A stretch of 64,000 nucleotides of DNA from Paludibacteraceae bacterium (GCA_023227695.1 JALNVE010000002.1:21193-85192); one strand, 5' to 3'; counted from the first letter of the stretch, positions 8,853 through 17,410 are shown. Program-made: numbers and translations. Notes: a model not told the origin generated them from the sequence alone.

Positions 8853-10067
8853 TTAAAACTGTATTTCAAAATCTTCTTCTTCTGGAATTTTAATATCTTC
8901 AGAAAATCCTTCAGAAAATCCTACTTGGAGGTTTCCTTCCGATTCCGGAATATTTATTTCATCCGGACTAGAAAATCCCATGTCAACATCAACATTTCCG
9001 ATTCCTTCTAGACTAGAATTTTCTTCTGAAACATCGATTTCAATTGAAGTGGCGGCTCCTTCAGAAACAGGAATATTTTCAGCGTCTTCAAATAATTTTA
9101 TACCCATCTGATTATTTTCCATATCTTCTAATTCCACGGTTTCTAAATCATCACGAAGGCTGATATTGTCTGACCTGACAGGAATTTCTATTTCAGGTGT
9201 TTTAACTTCAATTTCAGGTATTTCAACATCTTGTGATGTAGTGGTAAATATGTCTTCTGGGTTTGCCTCAAACTTTTCTTCTACGTTGATTCCGTTTTCA
9301 AAAGCCAGGAAGAACTTCTTAAGCCTGTCATAAGGTTTATCACAACTTGCCGTAATTTTCTTTATAACATCTTCGTTCCCGTCTTTATTGTCAAAACCAG
9401 CATTCATGACATCAATCATGGTGTCTCCAGCCCATTTTTCATCAATATCCCCTGCACCGGCAATAAGAACCAAAGATGTCGGAATACAGGCGAAATATTC
9501 TTTCTTCACGTAATCATCATTTAAACAGGAAGCAACCATATCCATAGGACCTTCTTTAATTTTGAAATCTAAGTTCTCCGTTTTAGGCATTCTGTTTATT
9601 TTTGCGTGTTCTTTGCAAGAGCACCCCAATACGTATCCGAAATGCTTACGATATGGATTTTTTACCGCCGATTCAAATGCTTCTTTGCAAGAATTGTAAC
9701 CTCTGGCATCTAGTATGAAACGACCTACAGATCCATAAAGTTTTAATTGTTTTTCGATATCCGGTTTAAAAAGCGCGACAATTTCTTTCTTGTTATTTTG
9801 GGAAATCCTTGACTTAATAACGTCGATTTTACATCCTGCATTCATCATGTTTCTTACGGACTGAATGATTTTCTGTTTAGCATTTCTCATCATTTTCATA
9901 GATCCTTCTGGTTCAGAAGAAGGTATAAAATCACCATTCCACTGTTTCTCAAGTTCATCTTTACAGTCAAAAGGGTTCCTTTCATTCTTTTTTACATCAT
10001 AGGAATCATTTTCTTCCATCCATGAAAAATCGGGTTTAAGTTCGTTAATCTTCTGTATGAAATTCAT
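8853..10067 (-). CDS. Hypothetical protein with folded N-terminus and acidic tail
   Basis: 404 residues. Residues 1-260 look globular and contain several cysteines (CSCKEH near 150, SCLNDD near 182). Residues about 275-404 are strongly acidic and repetitive, with phrases like EIEVKTPEIEIPV and ISEGN/IPESEG-type repeats. It starts just after the stop of the next gene upstream (10070). No family recognised; the acidic tail suggests a virion or DNA-mimic-like part, but that is speculation. Confidence 0.65.
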   Translation of the reverse strand: MNFIQKINELKPDFSWMEENDSYDVKKNERNPFDCKDELEKQWNGDFIPSSEPEGSMKMMRNAKQKIIQSVRNMMNAGCKIDVIKSRISQNNKKEIVALFKPDIEKQLKLYGSVGRFILDARGYNSCKEAFESAVKNPYRKHFGYVLGCSCKEHAKINRMPKTENLDFKIKEGPMDMVASCLNDDYVKKEYFACIPTSLVLIAGAGDIDEKWAGDTMIDVMNAGFDNKDGNEDVIKKITASCDKPYDRLKKFFLAFENGINVEEKFEANPEDIFTTTSQDVEIPEIEVKTPEIEIPVRSDNISLRDDLETVELEDMENNQMGIKLFEDAENIPVSEGAATSIEIDVSEENSSLEGIGNVDVDMGFSSPDEINIPESEGNLQVGFSEGFSEDIKIPEEEDFEIQF

Positions 10068-10069
10068 GA

Positions 10070-10441
10070 TTATGCCTCGGTTTCAATTGTTGTAATGTCG
10101 TCTTCTAAATCTTGAAGGGTTAATATGTCCGACGCGTGAACCGGCCTGATAAAGGAATTATCGTCACTCATTTCCCATAGGCAATGACGAAGTTTATGGA
10201 CCAAAACACTCCCTCCGTCTCTCCTTTTACCAGCAGCGACAAACATTCTTTTTACATATTCCGAATCCTTCGGAAGTTCTTTGACGAGCCTCTTATTGTT
10301 TCCAAGTATACAATCAATTCCGAGACTTGAATGCCAGCGGAAATTTTCACACAATGAATCGTCTTCCGAAACGGAATTACTGACGCTGACGCTAGCTATG
10401 CGCTTCTTGATTTCTGCCAATTCTTTAGAAAGTTTAGACAT
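10070..10441 (-). CDS. Hypothetical protein
   Basis: 123 residues, Shine-Dalgarno AAGAGG before ATG 10441. The N-terminal 30 residues look like a helix rich in Ser and Lys. The middle contains HSSLGIDCILGNNKRLVKEL. No family recognised. A T-rich motif (TTTTTTTGATA with TATAGG 12 bases later) lies 20-45 bases upstream and may be its promoter. It opens the cluster that runs to terminase and portal. Confidence 0.6.
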   Translation of the reverse strand: MSKLSKELAEIKKRIASVSVSNSVSEDDSLCENFRWHSSLGIDCILGNNKRLVKELPKDSEYVKRMFVAAGKRRDGGSVLVHKLRHCLWEMSDDNSFIRPVHASDILTLQDLEDDITTIETEA

Positions 10442-10494
10442 ATTTGACCTCTTCTTTACCTATATCCTTGTTTTAATATCAAAAAAACTGTCTT

Positions 10495-11070
10495 TTAATC
10501 CATGATAGCATCCAAGATTAAACCGTTCCTTCGATAAGTCCTTTTGATTATATTCAAGTTTTTCCCTATCGTGTAAAAGATTTCATATATCGGCCAAATC
10601 TTTTTTTTCAGAAGTCGTTCAAGACATTTTTCAAAAGTTGAAGAGACTTTAACTTGAGACATTTTGAGAACTTCTGCCGTACAGATGTATGATGTAGAAA
10701 AGAATAACATCGTAAGAATCGCCTTTTCCTGTTCATTGAAGTATTTCGAAGCATCCTTTTCCAAAAATTCAACAAAGATATCAGAAACGGATTTAAGGTA
10801 TGAAATACATTTCAATCTTTTCCTTATCTGTTTTATATCATAACACAGGCTTGATTGTCCCCTTTCCAAAATATCCTGGACTTCGGTTTGTTTTTTTCGA
10901 GATAGGAATATCAGGTAAAGTATATCCCTGTCTTTCGGATTCAAAAAAGAAAAAAGAGTCCTAAAGTATTTGACATTTTCAACGGTTAAAAACTGTTCGG
11001 CTTCCCCTTCTACGGAAATATCCTTATAGTTTTCAACATCTCCACCGACATAGCTGACCTGAATTGACAT
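10495..11070 (-). CDS. Sigma-factor-like/HTH transcription regulator
   Basis: 191 residues. Residues about 43-90 (LNPKDRDILYLIFLSRKKQT, then a serine-rich turn and YDIKQIRKRLKCI) read like sigma-70 region 4: a helix, 'DRDIL', and a recognition helix with basic end. A second similar unit is at residues 113-150 (NEQEKAILTMLFFSTSYIC, then KMSQVKVSSTFEKCLERLL). So it has two tandem HTH-like units and no obvious region 2. It sits upstream of the head genes and beside a NusG-like gene, fitting control of late transcription. The exact family is not certain. Confidence 0.6.
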   Translation of the reverse strand: MSIQVSYVGGDVENYKDISVEGEAEQFLTVENVKYFRTLFSFLNPKDRDILYLIFLSRKKQTEVQDILERGQSSLCYDIKQIRKRLKCISYLKSVSDIFVEFLEKDASKYFNEQEKAILTMLFFSTSYICTAEVLKMSQVKVSSTFEKCLERLLKKKIWPIYEIFYTIGKNLNIIKRTYRRNGLILDAIMD

Positions 11071-11087
11071 CGTTTATACCCCCAGAA

Positions 11088-11636
11088 TTACAGAAAACGT
11101 TTAAACCATTCCTGATTAGTCATGTTGCATGGCATCTCTTTGAAAATAGATTTTTCAAATCTTAATTCTTTCGGAGAAAATTCTCTAATGAATGACCTGA
11201 TATAGAACTTGAAAAGCACCTTTATTTTAGATCCTTCACGGTTTTTGCCGACAACCAATCCATATAGATTTTTAAGATATCCTTCCCGTACATTTATAAC
11301 GTCTCCCTTTTTAAACTTAGCATCAGAACCGTTTTTTTCTATAGACTTGGTGAATTTACGGACTTCCGATTCTTGGAAACGATATGATCTCCCGTTATTC
11401 TCGACAATTCTCAAAACAGCAGAAAGTCTAAGAATCTTGTCTTTTAAAGAATTGAAATCCGGAGAACAAATAAAAACCATGTATTCTCCCGTTTTTTTTA
11501 TTTCTTTGTCTTCGATGACAATGATTTCAGGTTTCGATTTCGATTTTGAAAAGATTCCTTCAAGTTCTTCCACGACGACACCTGATTTTCCGTAATGACT
11601 CGTAGAACTAATAATCAGACAATACCAATCTTCCAT
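11088..11636 (-). CDS. NusG/RfaH-like transcription elongation factor
   Basis: 182 residues. The N-terminus (MEDWYCLIISS) and the block EYMVFICSPDFNSL followed by a hydrophobic helix fit an NGN domain, which binds the RNA polymerase clamp. Residues about 108-165 contain a KOW-type segment, KKGDVINVREGYLKNLYGLV, with the typical 'GDxVxVxxGxxxxxxGxV' spacing. NusG proteins stop pausing or termination; a phage copy would serve antitermination of long late operons. The Shine-Dalgarno AGGGGAT overlaps the preceding gene end, and a sigma-like gene follows. Confidence 0.72.
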   Translation of the reverse strand: MEDWYCLIISSTSHYGKSGVVVEELEGIFSKSKSKPEIIVIEDKEIKKTGEYMVFICSPDFNSLKDKILRLSAVLRIVENNGRSYRFQESEVRKFTKSIEKNGSDAKFKKGDVINVREGYLKNLYGLVVGKNREGSKIKVLFKFYIRSFIREFSPKELRFEKSIFKEMPCNMTNQEWFKRFL

Positions 11637-11638
11637 TT

Positions 11639-12043
11639 TTATCCCCTAAATAGATTCAAAAATTTACGCAAGAAGCTGACTTTTTCCAGTCCGCCGTCAA
11701 TGACCCATTTAAGCATTGCGATCTTAGGATATTCCTTTCCGCAAAGGCTTGGATTTCCTAAGATCGTTTCCAAATCATCTTCAATCGATTCTTTCGTGTT
11801 CCGGCACTTAAAGTGCTGACATTGTTCACAGATTTCATTACTGTCACAGATAAAAATGTGATCAAATGATGATACCATTGTTTGATTTTCACAAATACCT
11901 ATCTGACCATTATCATGAATCCTTTTTCTTATGTTGTAAACGCAATTCGCTGGAGAACGACGTAAACATTCTTTTCGTCTCTCTTTCAATGCCTTCTCTA
12001 TCATCTTCAAAAGTCTGTAGTTTATTTCCTCTTTGGATTTCAT
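11639..12043 (-). CDS. Hypothetical cysteine-rich protein
   Basis: 134 residues from ATG 12043, chosen for the perfect GGAGGAGGG upstream. Cysteines lie in two groups (CLRRSPANC and CDSNEICEQCQHFKC), the second resembling a metal-binding knuckle. Its 5' part overlaps the 3' end of the upstream gene by 131 bases in another frame, an unusually long overlap. No family recognised. Confidence 0.6.
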   Translation of the reverse strand: MKSKEEINYRLLKMIEKALKERRKECLRRSPANCVYNIRKRIHDNGQIGICENQTMVSSFDHIFICDSNEICEQCQHFKCRNTKESIEDDLETILGNPSLCGKEYPKIAMLKWVIDGGLEKVSFLRKFLNLFRG

Positions 12044-12644
12044 AACCCTCCTCCAATAATTTAACACGTTTGTTAATTTCGCTTATCAACACGAACTTAC
12101 TAAGCAATAAAACGGTATTTATACCCGCATCTCGGTAATCTTCAATCCTTGGACATCTTTTTATCGCTAGTTTTACTTCCAAACACCGCATAAGTTGATT
12201 TTTTATATTGAAGTGCTCTGCGGCTTTTAAAAGATTTCCGAAATTCTTAAACAGACGAATCGCCGAACCAATTGAAGGGAAGATATCGGGCATTTCTTTA
12301 TGCTTCTTAAGATATTCATTCTGGTTCTTAATTCTGCTTTCGATGATAAGATTGATGAAATAAACTTCATCATATCGCGAATCTTTCACTTGTTTTCCGT
12401 AAATCATTTCAACTGCGTTGTTGAAGCTTCCGAACCGCTTCCAAAACAGGGTCGTTGAAGGGTCTCCTTCTTTTTTATCCTTCTTATACTTTGTTTCGCT
12501 TATTGGATGACCGTCCCCAACCCTCCTAAGAACATTCAGGAGTTCTAAATCAGAGAAAGGATGATTAAGTTTTACGACACGCTTTTTCTTAGCCTTGTCT
12601 ATTCTTTTTTTTACAAATTTCTTGACTTCTGTTAGTTCTTGCAT
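11913..12644 (-). CDS. Putative DNA-binding protein with homing-endonuclease-associated repeats
   Basis: 243 residues. Residues about 30-80 carry a helix, then GHPISETKYKKDKKEGDPST and WKRFGSFNNAVEMI, the layout of the helical 'HNH_repeat' DNA-binding unit that accompanies homing endonucleases (helix, 'GDPS', 'RFGSWNEA'). A weaker second copy at residues 112-145 has IGSAIRLFKNFGNLLKAAEHF without the nuclease. No catalytic domain is visible, so it may be a regulator. It follows the strong palindrome at 12674-12707. Confidence 0.6.
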   Translation of the reverse strand: MQELTEVKKFVKKRIDKAKKKRVVKLNHPFSDLELLNVLRRVGDGHPISETKYKKDKKEGDPSTTLFWKRFGSFNNAVEMIYGKQVKDSRYDEVYFINLIIESRIKNQNEYLKKHKEMPDIFPSIGSAIRLFKNFGNLLKAAEHFNIKNQLMRCLEVKLAIKRCPRIEDYRDAGINTVLLLSKFVLISEINKRVKLLEEGYEIQRGNKLQTFEDDREGIERETKRMFTSFSSELRLQHKKKDS

Positions 12645-12673
12645 CTTTGAGCCTAATATTTATTCCTATATAG

Positions 12674-12707
12674 AAAATAGGTGGACTAAATTTAGTCCAC
12701 CTATTTT
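12674..12707 (-). terminator. 34-base perfect palindrome, probable intrinsic terminator
   Basis: Bases 12674-12690 are the exact reverse complement of 12691-12707: a 17-bp arm with a GC core (GGTGGAC), flanked by A-run and T-run. It lies between the stop at 12729 and the next start at 12644 on the minus strand. The shape fits a bidirectional terminator; a dimeric operator is an alternative. Confidence 0.6.
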
Positions 12708-12728
12708 AGATTTATACGTTTACTATTT

Positions 12729-13163
12729 TCAGTTTTCTCCCCTGAGAGGATCTGCGAAACTTGTATCATGAAGCCAGTTTGGAACATTTCCTGAAATATC
12801 TAAAAGTTCCATATATGAAACGATATCCGGTTTGATGATTTTCCCATATGACTTTCCGTTTTCTAAAAACCCATCTTTATGAAGGGAACATAGAGCCTGC
12901 GCAACCGCAATATTCTTTTGCTTAGGTTCTAAGGTGTTCCAACAGTCTTCCATCACAATAAAAATGTATACGTTATCATTCCACACTGAATGAGGAAATT
13001 TAACAGCGGAAATTTTTATAGGCAAATCTGCCTGTTTTCTGAGATGTCTTAGAAAACCAATTTTGTCGATATTGATATGCCCGAACTTATCGGGATATTT
13101 TTCTATAAGTTTTTTCGTCAGTTCTTTTGCTTCTACTTCAACTTCCCAGTTTATTTTTGACAT
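12729..13163 (-). CDS. Hypothetical protein resembling degenerate phage metallopeptidase-like proteins
   Basis: 144 residues, Shine-Dalgarno AAGGAT. The layout VYIFIVMEDCWNTLEPKQKN, then AVAQALCSLHKDG, then KPDIVSYMELLDISG recalls phage putative-metallopeptidase proteins, in which the middle helix normally holds HExxH. Here that motif is absent, so a zinc protease activity is unlikely. It lies in the vWA/metallopeptidase operon. Confidence 0.55.
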   Translation of the reverse strand: MSKINWEVEVEAKELTKKLIEKYPDKFGHINIDKIGFLRHLRKQADLPIKISAVKFPHSVWNDNVYIFIVMEDCWNTLEPKQKNIAVAQALCSLHKDGFLENGKSYGKIIKPDIVSYMELLDISGNVPNWLHDTSFADPLRGEN

Positions 13164-13166
13164 TTT

Positions 13167-13454
13167 TTATCCTTCCGTTTGTTTAAAGTCTAAAATCAGA
13201 TTTATTCCTTCTCCCTCAAGACACAATACAAGGTCTTTAAAAAAATCCAAATAAATCATATTCGATACATCAACGAGAATATAGATTTCAGTGTCTACTT
13301 CTTTCCAGATGCTTCTTATCATACCCGTAAAAAGATAACGATATTCTTTCAATATTTTGGTGTTGGCAGTCACCAATACTTCTTTAACATCATCCCATTC
13401 TTCTCCTTCGTGGTGATCATAGAGGTCTTCGTCATAGACAAGAATCCTAAACAT
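13167..13454 (-). CDS. Hypothetical protein
   Basis: 95 residues. The start ATG 13454 overlaps the stop of the vWA gene (its TAG is at 13447-13449), so it is probably translated with it. Alternating beta and alpha pattern (EIYILVDVSNMIYLDFF, then GEGINLILDF) suggests a small Rossmann-like or vWA-like fold. No family recognised. Confidence 0.6.
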   Translation of the reverse strand: MFRILVYDEDLYDHHEGEEWDDVKEVLVTANTKILKEYRYLFTGMIRSIWKEVDTEIYILVDVSNMIYLDFFKDLVLCLEGEGINLILDFKQTEG

Positions 13455-14595
13455 CTAATTTCTCCAATATAATAATTCTACCTTTTTCACAAGGGAATCT
13501 TTTACTATCAATTTTTTGGGTCAAAACCCAAAGGATAGGAGTCCTAAATTTTTCAACAACCTTTCCGGCAACGAAATCAGTGAAATAAATATGTGCATCA
13601 AACCTGTTATCTTCTACGAATCTGATCGCAGGGTTAAAATTTGTACCGCCTCTTCCGTGGATTTTACCAGAGAATTTGCCTTTATACGAATAATGATTTC
13701 TAACTTCAGTATCTGCTTCTATTATTGTAATATCGGCACCATTTTTGTAGACACAATCTATTTCCTTTATGAATCTTAGAATTTGGTCATCACAGATGCT
13801 TGATGATATGTCTATCGTGCAGGCAAGATTTAACCGACTTCTGTTAATCAAACCTGGACGTGTTCCGTATCTTTTAGAAACCCTATTCTTTGTCGTTTCT
13901 ATATCCGTTTCTGTACTGTTAGCGACGAAATTTCTTAAGAGAAATTTCCACTTGTTCTTGTTGATAGGTTTCTTAAAGAAACCTTTAAGTTCAGAAATAA
14001 CTTCGAATCCGATGTTTCCATATCCACCGCCTGATTCTGATTCTTTTATAGCATCCTTCACAATCGTTCTTAAAATTTCTTCGGATATTGACAAGTCATC
14101 TGTCTTTTTATTTTCCCAAAGGGAATGTTCTGTTTTTTCTTTCCCTTTATCATCTTTGCTTTTAGGAAGATGATCGTAATACCATTTCCAAGTTCTTTCT
14201 GATGGAAAACCGTAACACTGAATATCATACCAGTTTGTCGGATGATTATGTATATACTGATTACATGAAATATCCATCGCTATATTGATTTTTTCATTGT
14301 CATAGCCTGTAATGTCTACAAAAACATGTTTAAAAATAATGTGAAGAATTTCATGTTCCACTGACTTAGAAACGACATCTTCTTTCCCTTCTTTTATCAA
14401 GCCGTTAATATAATATTCATTGACATAAAACACAATACGGTTTCCGCTTTCATTCAGGCCAACCGCCATTTTATTTATTTTGTGACCTTTTCCCACATAC
14501 ACCTTTTCCATTCTTTGAAAAATGTGCGCATATAGTGGTTTTTCTTTTAGCAAGGAAATGCTTGCCTTGATAATTTCTTTTTCTGCCATGTTCAT
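13447..14595 (-). CDS. vWA-like protein with N-terminal metallopeptidase-like domain (DUF2201 type)
   Basis: 382 residues. The N-terminal domain holds HEILHIIFKHVF (about residue 80), a zinc-protease-like HExxH. The C-terminal domain has LACTIDISSSICDDQILRFI (about residue 258), giving the MIDAS-like DxSxS, then GRGGTNFNPAIRF and IYFTDFVAG. This order is the DUF2201 family, usually paired with a MoxR-type AAA ATPase as a chaperone-like module. A MoxR-type gene lies at 18898-20175 in the same strand block. No Shine-Dalgarno is visible; a start at 14589 is equally likely. It ends in TAG. Confidence 0.82.
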   Translation of the reverse strand: MNMAEKEIIKASISLLKEKPLYAHIFQRMEKVYVGKGHKINKMAVGLNESGNRIVFYVNEYYINGLIKEGKEDVVSKSVEHEILHIIFKHVFVDITGYDNEKINIAMDISCNQYIHNHPTNWYDIQCYGFPSERTWKWYYDHLPKSKDDKGKEKTEHSLWENKKTDDLSISEEILRTIVKDAIKESESGGGYGNIGFEVISELKGFFKKPINKNKWKFLLRNFVANSTETDIETTKNRVSKRYGTRPGLINRSRLNLACTIDISSSICDDQILRFIKEIDCVYKNGADITIIEADTEVRNHYSYKGKFSGKIHGRGGTNFNPAIRFVEDNRFDAHIYFTDFVAGKVVEKFRTPILWVLTQKIDSKRFPCEKGRIIILEKLDV

Positions 14596-14627
14596 AAAAT
14601 ATGAATAGGCATTTGAAACAGTGATTT

Positions 14628-15296
14628 TTAATCAAACATGAAAGAAAGCTTCTCTGTGCTTTCACAAATAATCTTAACGATTTTTTCTTCTTCCTTTAAA
14701 CTGTCTCTCTTGTCTGAAAATTCAACAAGCAACAATCCGAAAATTTTACCTTTCGTGCTGTTTAGTGTGGCCATATAAGCCGTTTCCGTTCCCCTCTTTT
14801 GAAGAAACATTTTTGAATATCCTGTCATGTCAGAAACTTTGAATTTAACGGTTCTCGCACTTCTTTCCAAACAAAGTTTCCTTATGCATTTTTTACATGA
14901 TTCAGGAATCGACACTCCGTCATAATCGGTTTCTCCAGTGATGACGGGATCTATTATCGCCGGGATTCTTGAAACCAAAACATCCTGTATGTCTTCATAG
15001 CTAACACCGTCAGCTTTCATTTGGCTACCTGATGTTATTTTCCAAATAGGATTATTCGGAAGGAATTCACTACCGTTATGAAATCTTATTACCGTTACTC
15101 TGTCCGCTCCTGTAAGAACTCTTGTTTCATTTACGACCAAATCAGAACGCTTGTTCGCTACCATCTGTTTCGGTAGATTGAAATCATGTTTTTGACTTAC
15201 AATCTTGATCATTTTCTTGAACAAAATGTATGGTGAAACCATTGCGATTGCTATGAGAATAAAGATTGATATCAGATATACAGATTCTGTTTCCAT
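14628..15296 (-). CDS. Membrane-anchored protein with a GAF-like domain
   Basis: 222 residues from ATG 15296, 1 base after the preceding stop. Residues 5-25 are one membrane helix. Residues about 60-210 resemble a GAF-type fold: ADRVTVIRFHNGSEF, a middle region with CKKCIRKLC, then GKIFGLLLVEFS. GAF domains bind small molecules and often sit in signalling proteins, but ligand residues cannot be named here. It lies between the holin-like group and the vWA gene. Role unknown. Confidence 0.6.
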   Translation of the reverse strand: METESVYLISIFILIAIAMVSPYILFKKMIKIVSQKHDFNLPKQMVANKRSDLVVNETRVLTGADRVTVIRFHNGSEFLPNNPIWKITSGSQMKADGVSYEDIQDVLVSRIPAIIDPVITGETDYDGVSIPESCKKCIRKLCLERSARTVKFKVSDMTGYSKMFLQKRGTETAYMATLNSTKGKIFGLLLVEFSDKRDSLKEEEKIVKIICESTEKLSFMFD

Positions 15297-15297
15297 T

Positions 15298-15786
15298 TTA
15301 TTCCTTAACTTCTTTGCTTGAATTTTCTTCCGCAACCAACTTGTTAACTCCGAGGACTCCCAGCATCGCGACATCGTCAATCAAGTACCACTGTTTGGCA
15401 GGTTTCTTTAATTCAGGGATTGTTAACACATCTCCTGGATTTGGTTTTAGAATTCTTTCACCAATTACAACGTACGTCTGGGTTTTACATCCCTGCATCA
15501 AAAACACAGTTAATGCAATCACAACAACAAGACCGGCTTTCTTTTGGAGCTTCTTAAGATTCTTTCTGAGCTCATTAAGCTTTATTCTTAGATTAGGAAC
15601 ATCCGTAATGCTTGATTCCATCGCGGTCGTTATTTTGATTTCAATATCTTTTATTGAAGCTTCACAATCTTTTATGTTTTGCGCTTCTAACTGTTTTTTC
15701 ACATCAGAATTCTTTTCTGACCGATATTTATAGAACGCGACGATTATAGTCGCGACACTTCCAATAATAGCCGCTATCCATTCCAT
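15298..15786 (-). CDS. Two-segment membrane protein with internal lipobox-like motif (spanin candidate)
   Basis: 162 residues, strong Shine-Dalgarno AAGGAGGG. Residues 4-18 form a membrane helix, followed by a charged coiled coil (residues 20-75), then a second hydrophobic stretch VVVIALTVFLMQGCK (residues 80-95) ending in a lipobox-like Leu-Met-Gln-Gly-Cys, and a C-terminal soluble part. An embedded Rz1-like lipoprotein or a spanin-like protein would explain the second part. It lies directly downstream of the holin-like gene. The assignment is inference. Confidence 0.55.
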   Translation of the reverse strand: MEWIAAIIGSVATIIVAFYKYRSEKNSDVKKQLEAQNIKDCEASIKDIEIKITTAMESSITDVPNLRIKLNELRKNLKKLQKKAGLVVVIALTVFLMQGCKTQTYVVIGERILKPNPGDVLTIPELKKPAKQWYLIDDVAMLGVLGVNKLVAEENSSKEVKE

Positions 15787-15798
15787 GACATTCCCTCC

Positions 15799-16224
15799 TT
15801 ATTTCTTTTCCGAAACCGTCACATCTGCACCAGGCTTTCTCCACAGGAGTTTATAACCGAAGACCCCCGAGATCACAGCCAACGCAGCCTGAGACATAGT
15901 AACGATATCTGCGTTTGAAATTATGCCATCCTGCCAGACTCCCGTTTCTATCAAAGAATAAAGGATGCCGATTATGACTGTCAGAATCTGGGACTTTATC
16001 CCATTAATTTCAACGCTAAATTTTTCCATCACTTTTTTTATGATCTGTACAGCCGCTACAAATACGGTAGACATAACGAATGTTCCTGAAATGAACTTGT
16101 CTACCGTTCCTCCAATCAAATCTGTAACGGCTTCTGGAATTTCAACCTGAATCTGTTCCGCGAAAACGACGAACGGAAGTAAAACCATACAAGAGAATAT
16201 CCAGCCAATTATGTTCTTTTTCAT
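15799..16224 (-). CDS. Holin-like membrane protein
   Basis: 141 residues. Signal-like N-terminus (residues 5-22), then two further hydrophobic segments at about 49-66 and 82-95, and a weaker one near 112-130. The tail is short and charged. Size, segment number and place beside a spanin-like gene fit a holin, which opens the inner membrane at lysis. Holins share little sequence, so this is shape and context. Shine-Dalgarno GTGAGG precedes ATG. Confidence 0.55.
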   Translation of the reverse strand: MKKNIIGWIFSCMVLLPFVVFAEQIQVEIPEAVTDLIGGTVDKFISGTFVMSTVFVAAVQIIKKVMEKFSVEINGIKSQILTVIIGILYSLIETGVWQDGIISNADIVTMSQAALAVISGVFGYKLLWRKPGADVTVSEKK

Positions 16225-16231
16225 TTTAACC

Positions 16232-16486
16232 TCACTTTTTACAGAACTTCATTTTGAAAAAAATAACTATCCCATCTAAATAGAATCCGATTCTAGTAAA
16301 GAATCCAGCAGTCTCTGATATAAACCGTTCATATTTTTTAATAGAACATTCTATTTCGATCAATCGTCCTTCAACCATCCTTTCAAGGTTGTTGAGGTGG
16401 TCTTCTATCCCTTTGTTTTGTTCAAGTTTACGGTTTATGGAATCCATAAATGTAAGACTTTTTTCCTTATATTCTTTTTCATCCAT
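16232..16486 (-). CDS. Small coiled-coil protein with C-terminal membrane segment
   Basis: 84 residues with GGGG before ATG 16486. Residues 1-58 are a charged coiled coil; residues about 60-78 (FFTRIGFYLDGIVIFFKM) are hydrophobic and the end is basic. It starts the lysis/membrane group and may be an antiholin or accessory protein. Not recognised by family. Confidence 0.6.
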   Translation of the reverse strand: MDEKEYKEKSLTFMDSINRKLEQNKGIEDHLNNLERMVEGRLIEIECSIKKYERFISETAGFFTRIGFYLDGIVIFFKMKFCKK

Positions 16487-16508
16487 TTGTTAAACCCCTT
16501 AAAATAGA

Positions 16509-16536
16509 AAACCCACTCCTTATCAAGAGTGGGTTT
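16509..16536 (-). terminator. Intrinsic terminator
   Basis: AAACCCACTC (16509-16518) pairs perfectly over 10 bp with 16527-16536, loop of 8 bases, followed on the minus strand by TCTATTTT. It separates the gene ending at 16565 from the membrane/lysis group. A T-run precedes it, so it may also work in the other direction. Confidence 0.65.
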
Positions 16537-16564
16537 ATCAAAAAATGTCACATGCTGATATCTT

Positions 16565-17365
16565 TTAGTCTAGAAAATCCCTTATTTTCCCAAAAACCTG
16601 TTTCCAGCGGATATGCATTGAAACCGGGCTCAATGGTTTTTTCCCTTCCGCAATCATCAACTGTCTGACAGCAGGATAAACTTCTGAAGACATTTTGACG
16701 ATGACAGAAAAATCCTTTTTATCCTCTTTTTTTGAAAACCACACCCGGAAAATCTCTTTCGCTATATTATCCAAGTCTGTTTGATTAATCACATAATTGT
16801 ACATTTCATAAATAAGACTATCATAACCTGTCATGTTCTCTAGTTTTAATTCTGTTTCTCTGTCATCTCGAACAGATTCCACATAAGAAACATCATCATT
16901 TCTATCATTTTTCGTTACAAAATCATTGGTTTCATGTTTTTTCCTAGACTCAAATGTTTTTGCTGACGTTTGAATGGCACGAAAACAAACATTTAAAAAG
17001 GATGTAGAAAAGGATGAACTGTCTGGATTTAAATCAAAGCGCGATTTCCAAAACCCGTGCGTCGATTTCTTAACCTTACGATATTCATTTGTCGTATCCT
17101 GAATCGTTGCCGAAACTATGTCTGACATCATATCGTCTAGAATGTGTTGAGAATATCCGCAAAACGTTTTGTAGATAAATCCACAAGTTTTCGCAGAAAT
17201 TGAATCAAGAAGTTCTTGATTCAATAGTAAACGACTATAGTATTCCAGAGATTTTTCCTTGTAAACTTCTGTTTCTGGAAGATTTTGAATTCTCGGGATT
17301 AGGATTTCTCTTATAATGTGATGTTCTAGCTCTGAGACAACCGTTGTAACATTTTTTATCGACAT
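16565..17365 (-). CDS. Hypothetical protein, weakly sigma-factor-like
   Basis: 266 residues with AAGGAAGG before ATG 17365. The middle contains SFLNVCFRAIQTSAKTFESR, which resembles the sigma region 2 core helix seen in divergent phage sigma factors, followed by a charged linker. The C-terminal 60 residues have a helical pattern with YPAVRQLMIAEGKKPLSPVS, like a DNA-binding end. The evidence is pattern only; treat as unknown. It ends just upstream of a terminator. Confidence 0.5.
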   Translation of the reverse strand: MSIKNVTTVVSELEHHIIREILIPRIQNLPETEVYKEKSLEYYSRLLLNQELLDSISAKTCGFIYKTFCGYSQHILDDMMSDIVSATIQDTTNEYRKVKKSTHGFWKSRFDLNPDSSSFSTSFLNVCFRAIQTSAKTFESRKKHETNDFVTKNDRNDDVSYVESVRDDRETELKLENMTGYDSLIYEMYNYVINQTDLDNIAKEIFRVWFSKKEDKKDFSVIVKMSSEVYPAVRQLMIAEGKKPLSPVSMHIRWKQVFGKIRDFLD

Positions 17366-17410
17366 AGTTTCACCTTCCTTTTCTTGTTTCCTTGTTTAAA
17401 CCACAAAAAT

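Noticed and set aside
12729..13163. Active zinc metallopeptidase
   Set aside because: The layout recalls phage metallopeptidase-like proteins, but HExxH is absent.
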